Source: Sepiola atlantica (Eukaryota > Mollusca > Cephalopoda > Sepiida > Sepiolidae). From it: a stretch of DNA of 64,000 bases. The notes beneath the pieces were generated by a model. That model saw nothing but the letters and a program-made list of their open reading frames with translations. It was not told the DNA's origin and did no database searches. Positions 58,515-64,000 of this stretch are shown one piece after another; the stretch's first letter is position 1; each line of letters starts with the position of its first letter. A program made the translations under genes and the position numbers. The DNA lies in contig OY744531.1 of the NCBI GenBank assembly GCA_963556195.1, positions 107,900,120 to 107,964,119 of the forward strand, read 5' to 3'.

Positions 58515-58978
58515 AACACTGTGTGAAAAATATCATCTTATTATCTTTTTCTTTTGGGTGATTCTTTTTTTTTTTTTTTCAGTTCGGATGATCATCGCTT
58601 TTCAACATTTGCTGAAAATATGATCTAAACTCTCTTTTCGAAACAAAATACATTCTTACAATCAGAATTTGAGATCTTTAATTTACTAAAAGTAAAATAT
58701 CTTTCGTTTATTCAACGTTAAAAAAAAAATGCATTTTAGCAAATTTCAGTTTTACTGATGAGCAAACTAGTAAACGAATTTTTCTCTTCTAGATTTGATC
58801 TGTTAGTTAACATAGTATATGCAGCAATGGTAGTTAGTTAACATAGTATATGCAGCAATGGTAGTTAGAGATCACTCTGTCTTAAATCAATAACACAATA
58901 TCAATGTTCAAGTGTTTAAAGAATATGAAACTAATATTTGATATCCAAAATGTCTTATTAGAATGACTTCATTTTCAT

Positions 58979-59930
58979 TTGTAACAAGATTTCTAAAAGA
59001 AAAAGTTCTAGTTATTTCCAAGACATTTTTATGCTTTCGTGGCTTCCTGTTTAATCTTGCAACAAATACCGTGTCACGTGACGTACGGATGACCAGAAAT
59101 GAAAAATAAAACGTTTTTGTTAGCATTTCTGAATAACAAAAATTAATATTTACACTTTCACATTTATGAAACTTTTTTTTTAAATTTTGACATCCGCTTC
59201 CTTTTTTAATTTCTAATTAATGATTACCGCCCATAAGATAACATTAAAATTAATGTTTTTTGGAAACATTTTATATGGGATTAGAAAAATGTTATGAAGT
59301 GTAATAAAAAGTAACGTTATTAAGAAAGAAAAAAGAACTTTCGGTTGATAATTTGTTTGTTAAAACTAATTCAATAAAACGACATTTTTTTCAATGTAAA
59401 AAAAAAGAACTTTCGGTTGATAATTTGTTTGTTAAAATTAATTCAATAAAACGACATTTTTTTCAATGTTAAAAAAAAGAACTTTCGGTTGATAATTTGT
59501 TTGTTAAAACTAATTCAATAAAACGACATTTTTTTCAATGTAAAAAAAAAAGAACTTTCGGTTGATAATTTGTTTGTTAAAATTAATTCAATAAAATGTT
59601 TTATCATTATTATAGCATATGTTTCTATTTATTTCAAACACATTAATAATAAAATGCGTTTTTTTTTTTCAATTTAAATATTATTTGTTTATTGCTACAA
59701 TAAACTAAAAAAAATAATTAAACAAATGTATTATTATTATTAAACTATAATTCGAAAGAACAATAATAATAAAAATTCGCAGAAACCGGAAATGATAACA
59801 AAAACGTTTTATTTTTAATTTCTGGTCATCCGTATGTCATGTGACGCAGTATTTCTTGCAATAAGCCACGAAAGCATGCAAATCTAGGAAATAACCAAAG
59901 TTCTATTATAAAAGAATAACCATTTTTGTT
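58979..59930. mobile_element. inverted-repeat element containing a 72-bp minisatellite
   Basis: Left arm 58979-59120 (AAAAAGTTCTAGTTATTTCC, TGCTTTCGTGGCTT, CGTACGGATGACCAGAAAT) is complementary to right arm 59796-59930 (ATTTCTGGTCATCCGTATG, AAGCCACGAAAGCATGCA, GGAAATAACCAAAGTTCT). Between them, 59334-59600 holds four copies of a 72-bp unit (AGAACTTTCGGTTGATAATT, ACGACATTTTTTTCAATGT). No transposase is encoded. Confidence 0.8.
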
Positions 59931-60065
59931 CCATCTTCTGATTCTGAACAGATGAGCATTCATTATTAAATAGCAAAAATCAAAGAAATGACCCGTTGGG
60001 CCACAACGACCATTTAGTCATTCGAAAATTCATAAACTCTCTTTACTTCTATTTTATCCTTCTTT

Positions 60066-60112
60066 TTTTTTCGTGGAAATCGTTCAAGACAAGGCATGAA
60101 GCCACTTGAGCA
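60066..60112 (-). mobile_element. LINE A 3'-end fragment
   Basis: Minus strand: CTCAAGTGGCTTCATGCCTT, GTCTTGAACGATTTCCACGAAAAAAAA. This is the LINE A 3' end plus poly(A), with only about 45 bp retained. Confidence 0.75.
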
Positions 60113-60494
60113 AAAAAAAAAAAAATGATATAGAAGTAAGGAGACTTATTATTTTGCCATCTAATTTACATACGTGGTTTGTGGTGTGTACAGACATTAT
60201 GCAAATTAGATGTCACCACAGACGTCACTCTTCCTTTAAATGTTCACAGAGACTGTAAGAAATATTGTAGATGAGTTGAATCAACATAGAATGATAGAGG
60301 GCAAAATAAATAGATTGAGAGCTAAGTGAAAGATCGGTGACATGTTCAGTTAATTATAAATTACAGCTGGAACAGAATTATTTTAATATGTAAATCGATC
60401 CCAGAATTAGGATATATTTTAGCATGTATTTTGTGTGGATAAAGTATATAAGAAGTCTTAGGGAAATAAACGTTCATTAACTTAGGTTGAGTAT

Positions 60495-61493
60495 AATATA
60501 TATATATACATACATACACATACATACATACATACACATACCTATATACATATATATATACATACACATATATACACACATACATATATACATACACATA
60601 TATACACACATACATATATATACACACACACATATATACACACATACATATATACACACATACATATATACATACACATATATACACACATACATATATA
60701 CATACACATATATACACACATACATATATACATACACATATATACACACATACATACACATATATACACACATATATACACACATACATATATACATACA
60801 CATATATACACAGATACATATATATATATACATATATACACACACATATATACACAGATACATATATATATATACATATATACACACATACATATATATA
60901 TATATACATATATACACACATACATATATATATACATATATACACACATACATATATATATATACATATATACACACATACATATATATATACATATATA
61001 CACACATACATATATACATACACATATATACACACATACATATATATATACATATATACACACATACATATATATATATACATATATACACACATACATA
61101 TATATATATACATATATACACACATACATATATATATATACATATATACACACATACATATATATATACATATATACACACATACATATATACATACACA
61201 TATATACACACATACATATATACATACACATATATACACACATACATATATACATACACATATATACACACATACATATATACATACACATATATACACA
61301 CATACATATATACATACACATATATACACACACATATATATATACATACACATATATACACGCATACATATATACATACACACTTATATACACACATACA
61401 TATATACACACATACATATATACATACACATATATACATATATACATACACATATATACACACATACTTATATACATACACATATATACACAC
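60495..61493. repeat. 1-kb TAYA microsatellite/minisatellite
   Basis: Alternating purine-pyrimidine sequence of TATATACACACATACATA-type units with a loose 30-bp period. Neither strand has stops in most frames, so open frames of over 340 codons (IYTHI or CVYIYV repeats) appear on both strands; these are compositional. It ends exactly where LINE B copy 5 begins. Alternating Pu-Py can adopt Z-DNA or cruciform forms. Confidence 0.96.
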
Positions 61494-61645
61494 ACGAGGA
61501 AAAAAGCTATTGGAGTAGAAGGCTCTCTCCGGCATCTGGCGACCTCTATGTTGAATGGATGGGATTTAGCTGATTGTCGGGTTGGTCTAGTGTATTTACG
61601 GCGAGGGGGCACTAGAGCAGCAAGTTCATTGGAGCATAATCCATT
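61494..61645 (-). pseudogene. LINE B internal fragment, copy 5
   Basis: Minus strand encodes [30 protein letters not shown] and then [11 protein letters not shown]. The coding homology is cut at CACGAGGA, where the TAYA microsatellite begins, as if the repeat expanded from or replaced the 3' part of the LINE. Confidence 0.87.
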
Positions 61646-61829
61646 AACTTTCATTTATAAGCTCATTTGTACATTGAAAGCCAACCTACACTGGACAATA
61701 ACTCGATTTCAACTCCCACCATCCATATAATGTAAAGATAGGAATTGTCTGTCGCCCACAGCATCGAGCAAAGAGAATATGTAGTAACACCAATACTTAT
61801 TTATTACGAGAAGATGGATAATTTAAGAG

Positions 61830-62140
61830 AACCCTAACTCCACTAAAACAACTATCCAGAAAGCATGACATCAACTCCGAGAAAAATGGATGAAACATCA
61901 CAATACACTAACCCTAAACCTAACCCACCCCTAACCCGAAACCCTAAACCTCACCGAGAAAAATGGATGAAACATCACAAGACACTAACCCTAAACCACC
62001 CCTAACCCTAAAACTCACGAGAAAAATGGATGAAACATCACAATACACTAACCCTAAACCTAACCCACCCCTAACCCGAAACCCGAAACCCTAAACCTCA
62101 CCGAGAAAAATGGATGAAACATCACAAGACATTACCTTAA
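61830..62140. repeat. composite repeat with telomere-like units
   Basis: About three copies of ACCGAGAAAAATGGATGAAA followed by CATCACAATACACTAACCCT and AAACCTAACCCACCCCTAA. Telomeric hexamers are interspersed with CCGAAACC variants. It lies next to the Penelope-like fragment. Confidence 0.88.
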
Positions 62141-62197
62141 AACTCACTAGAATCTGTCTACCATAAGTGAAGGACATCTGAAAAATTTCAGGGGATG

Positions 62198-62601
62198 TGT
62201 AATCCCTATGACCTCAGGACAATATTTAGGAGCGACTCAACATCCCCAAAACATCCCATCAGAGTCAAACCTCTTACATAAAACATCATGACCAAGAACT
62301 GTGTGTCTTTCATTCCATGTAAATGTGGAAAAATATACAACGGTGGAACATGGCGCCCTTTAAAAGTAAGGCAAGAAGAACTTTGGAAAGCCATAATACG
62401 TGTGGAGATATTGAAAGTTCAGGTATGGCTGACCACATATGGAGGGAAAAGGGAACCATCTATCCTTGTGATACAAATTGAAGATTATAGACACAGAAGA
62501 ACAGTGGAGAGTAAGCCATCACAGAGAAGCAGTTCGTATGTTGGACGAGAACAGCCTTCAAAGTAGACCTTGCATAGAATTTAATTCAATATGGGAACCA
62601 G

Positions 62602-62605
<4 letters not shown>
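62198..62605 (+). pseudogene. Penelope-like element, GIY-YIG endonuclease remnant
   Basis: The translation reads NPYDLRTIFRSDS and HPIRVKPLT (linker), a stop, NCVSFIPCKCGKIYNGGTWR then PLKVRQEEL. After a frameshift it continues GDIESSGMADHIWREKG, then after another shift KIIDTEEQWRVSHH, EAVRMLDENSLQSRP and IEFNSIWEPVI. This is the order of the C-terminal GIY-YIG endonuclease of Penelope-like retroelements (IPC-CGK-YIGET-RPLK-R-EH, then ADHIW, then RP-IE). Key changes are YIG to YNG and GET to GGT, and the EEH histidine is lost, so the enzyme is dead. The reverse-transcriptase domain is not present. Recognised from family knowledge. Confidence 0.85.

Positions 62606-62672
<67 letters not shown>
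62606..62672. repeat. TA microsatellite
   Basis: About 33 TA units with one CATA interruption. It begins directly at the end of the Penelope-like coding remnant. Confidence 0.97.
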
Positions 62673-62673
<1 letters not shown>

Positions 62674-63057
62674 CAGGGTGAGCCAAAATAAGGGTCCTAT
62701 CTTTAAATTTGAATAACTTGAATTTGAATAACTTCCACAAAATAAAAGTTAAACTCACCAAACTTTATGTGTGTGTAGACTGACCCTTCCGAGATTTTTT
62801 GAAATAAACAAAACAAATTTTAGCCGAAAAACACTTCTTAAAACTTACAAAAACTAAAGTATTGTTTTTTACACTGTTTTGAGTTTTTTAAGCAAAAATA
62901 ATGTTTTCTAAATGAGGGTACGTTCCTTAGGGCTAATACGGCTCATGCTTGCTTCGGAAGGGGTCCTTTACTTATTCTTAAAAAAAATTTTTTTTAAATC
63001 AATAAATAAAAAAGTTATGAATTTTTAAAAATAGGACCCTTATTTTTGCCCACCCTG
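62674..63057. mobile_element. 384-bp MITE, mariner-type ends, TA target site
   Basis: Ends CAGGGTGAGCCAAAATAAGG and CCTTATTTTTGCCCACCCTG form inverted repeats that extend to GTCCTAT...AATAACTT. Flanking TA on each side is the expected Tc1/mariner target duplication. The interior is non-coding. Confidence 0.87.
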
Positions 63058-63084
63058 TATATATATATATATGAAGAAGAATGG

Positions 63085-63290
63085 AAAGGAATTAGAGAAG
63101 CAAAAGCCAAATCAAAATTCAATTCAATTGCTCAGTGCAAGGTATATTCCTCAAAAAGGCAATTTATTCAAGTTAAATTTTCCTTAAGCCAGGCTTTTTA
63201 AAGATCAAAATCTTATCATCAGAGGAAGTCGCTGGGATAGATAAGTTGGCAAAGGCCAAGATTTAAAATTTGAAAAAATAAAATAAAAGT
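63085..63290 (-). mobile_element. hammerhead family 1, copy c (flanks)
   Basis: Reverse-oriented copy of the 45150-45335 element: TTTTTTCAAATTTTAAATCT, GCCAACTTATC, then the ribozyme region, then AACTTGAATAAATTGCC and ACCTTGCACTGAGCAATT. Confidence 0.72.
63180..63228 (-). ncRNA. hammerhead motif, family 1, copy c (G12 mutated)
   Basis: Minus strand: stem I TTCCT/AGGAA, core CTGATGA (63216-63222), stem II AAGAT/ATCTT with loop TTTG, stem III AAGCC/GGCTT (tightened loop), cleavage position A (63185). The G of the GAA box is A (TTTAAAAAGCC), an invariant catalytic residue, so this copy should be inactive. Its stem II is better paired than in copy b. Confidence 0.72.
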
Positions 63291-63343
63291 TGTAGGGAAA
63301 GAAACACAGGGCAAAACTCTGCTCTATCCTGGATATTGAGCTG

Positions 63344-63402
63344 TATACTCTTCACAATAGGTTTTACTTTTCCTAAAAGTTCGCTTTTAGTACACCACTT
63401 TA
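63344..63402. mobile_element. reverse-oriented end of the CTAAAAGTATACTTTTAG MITE
   Basis: ATTGAGCTGTATACTC, AATAGGTTTTACTTTTCC and TAAAAGTTCGCTTTTAGTAC match the complement of the left part of the 44415/44920 elements, and a TA run follows. Confidence 0.65.
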
Positions 63403-63454
63403 TATATATATAGCCGAATAAGTGTTAAAATTATCACTGTTTATCTAGCTATTC

Positions 63455-63530
63455 AGCGGTGGCCATGGGGGTCGAGATGTCGGAATTTGAGTTGTAACAT
63501 ACTAAGGGCCCAGGGTTTCGAATCATGGGA
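63455..63530 (+). mobile_element. tRNA-like segment upstream of a hammerhead ribozyme
   Basis: GGTGGCCATGGGGGTCGAGA, TGTCGGAATTTGAG (box A-like) and AGGGTTTCGAATCATGGGAC (box B-like GGTTTCGAATC). The cloverleaf is not complete. The ribozyme at 63552 follows by about 20 bases on the same strand, the same order as at 44283-44168. Confidence 0.55.
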
Positions 63531-63551
63531 CCAGTAGTGAATAGTTATATC

Positions 63552-63600
63552 TCTATGCTGACGAGTCCCGATTAAAGGATGAAACGTATACGTACATAGA
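63552..63600 (+). ncRNA. hammerhead ribozyme, complete and canonical
   Basis: Stem I TCTATG/CATAGA, perfect 6 bp (63552-63557 with 63595-63600). Core CTGACGA (63558-63564). Stem II GTCC/GGAT with an 8-base loop. GAA (63581-63583). Stem III is the self-complementary ACGTATACGT (63584-63593), including the A15.1-U16.1 pair. Cleavage position is A (63594), i.e. a GUA site. All invariant residues are present and all three helices close. The palindromic stem III would also allow dimer formation, as described for short-stem-III hammerheads. Confidence 0.88.
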
Positions 63601-63623
63601 TAATAAACAAAAACAAATATTTA

Positions 63624-63628
<5 letters not shown>

Positions 63629-63697
<69 letters not shown>
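63629..63697. repeat. TA microsatellite
   Basis: About 34 uninterrupted TA dinucleotides, 29 bp downstream of the ribozyme. Confidence 0.97.
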
Positions 63698-63700
<3 letters not shown>

Positions 63701-63731
63701 AGTTAACATGAAACGAGAGTTTCAGACAAAA

Positions 63732-63978
63732 TGTGAAATGGGTTTAGGAAATGTGGAAAAAGCGGAGTAGCATATTAACAAAACTAAAGACACAAACACA
63801 TCATTAAGGTAACGCCAAAATATTTCGATTGTCAGATAGCGATCATATTCAGTTGGAAAATAATGAATATGATCGCTAACTGACAATCGAAATGGCCTTA
63901 CCTTAATGATGTGTTTGTGTCCTTATTTTTGGTAGTATGCTACTCCGCTTTTTCCACATTTCATAAACCCATTTCACA
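63732..63978. mobile_element. large palindrome (arms about 115 bp) with decayed hammerhead-like core
   Basis: Left arm 63732-63851 (TGTGAAATGGGTTTA, TGGAAAAAGCGGAGTAGCAT, GACACAAACACATCATTAAG) is complementary to right arm 63863-63978 (CTTAATGATGTGTTTGTGTC, TGCTACTCCGCTTTTTCCAC, ACCCATTTCACA). On the minus strand the left arm reads CCAACTGAATATGATCGC and ACAATCGAAATATTTTGG, similar to the 43957 motif but with the core CTGATGA changed. Arms differ at several positions (for example ACGCC and TGGCC). Confidence 0.82.
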
Positions 63979-64000
63979 CACACGCATTATATATATATAT

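Noticed and set aside
60361..61654. Open frames of over 340 codons on both strands
   Set aside because: Pure TAYA simple repeat; the peptides are CVYIYV/THIYTY repeats present in overlapping frames on both strands.

Overview
The window is AT-rich, repeat-dominated nuclear DNA from an animal. Three things point there: a metazoan class B (secretin-like) G-protein-coupled receptor, CCCTAA/TTAGGG telomere-type repeats, and a set of metazoan retroelements (two related non-LTR LINEs, a Penelope-like element, and SINEs derived from U2, 5S and tRNA). An invertebrate, possibly a lophotrochozoan such as a mollusc, fits best, but the sequence does not prove the phylum. Nothing bacterial or viral was seen.

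Layout. 1-4322 is a 29-bp satellite with a 43-monomer (1247 bp) higher-order period. 5366-7389 is a degenerate telomere-like array of CCCTAA, CTCTAA and CTATAA hexamers. 8440-8820 is a dead hAT transposase. 10003-10985 holds three copies of a SINE with a U2 snRNA-like head, and 11600-13850 holds LINE remnants, including two copies in opposite orientation. 14661-26868 is a 12-kb satellite of 83-bp monomers with 2525/2189/1013-bp higher-order periods. 30761-31969 is the only convincing intact gene, an uninterrupted class B GPCR reading frame, with a small inverted-repeat transposon 20 bases past its stop codon. 32.4-41 kb is a patchwork of fold-back elements, SINEs and minisatellites. 41.6-46 kb is rich in hammerhead-ribozyme motifs. 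46.4-61.5 kb carries at least ten different minisatellites between repeat fragments. 61.8-64 kb has a Penelope-like GIY-YIG endonuclease remnant, a TA-flanked MITE and more hammerhead motifs.

The most interesting signal is a dispersed set of hammerhead-type motifs (core CTGANGA, stem II, GAA, short stem III, U-H cleavage position, closing stem I). The best are at 44701-44748 and 63552-63600, and 43101-43152 is also good. Others lie inside large palindromes. Hammerheads are known from Penelope-like elements and retrozymes, and a Penelope-like endonuclease fragment lies about 1 kb from the 63.5-kb ribozyme. The likely reading is non-autonomous, ribozyme-bearing retroelements, some with a tRNA-like segment just upstream of the ribozyme. 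A second noteworthy system is the U2-headed SINE, one copy of which has a 13-bp target-site duplication. There is no operon-like organisation; apart from the receptor, the content is mobile and tandemly repeated DNA.
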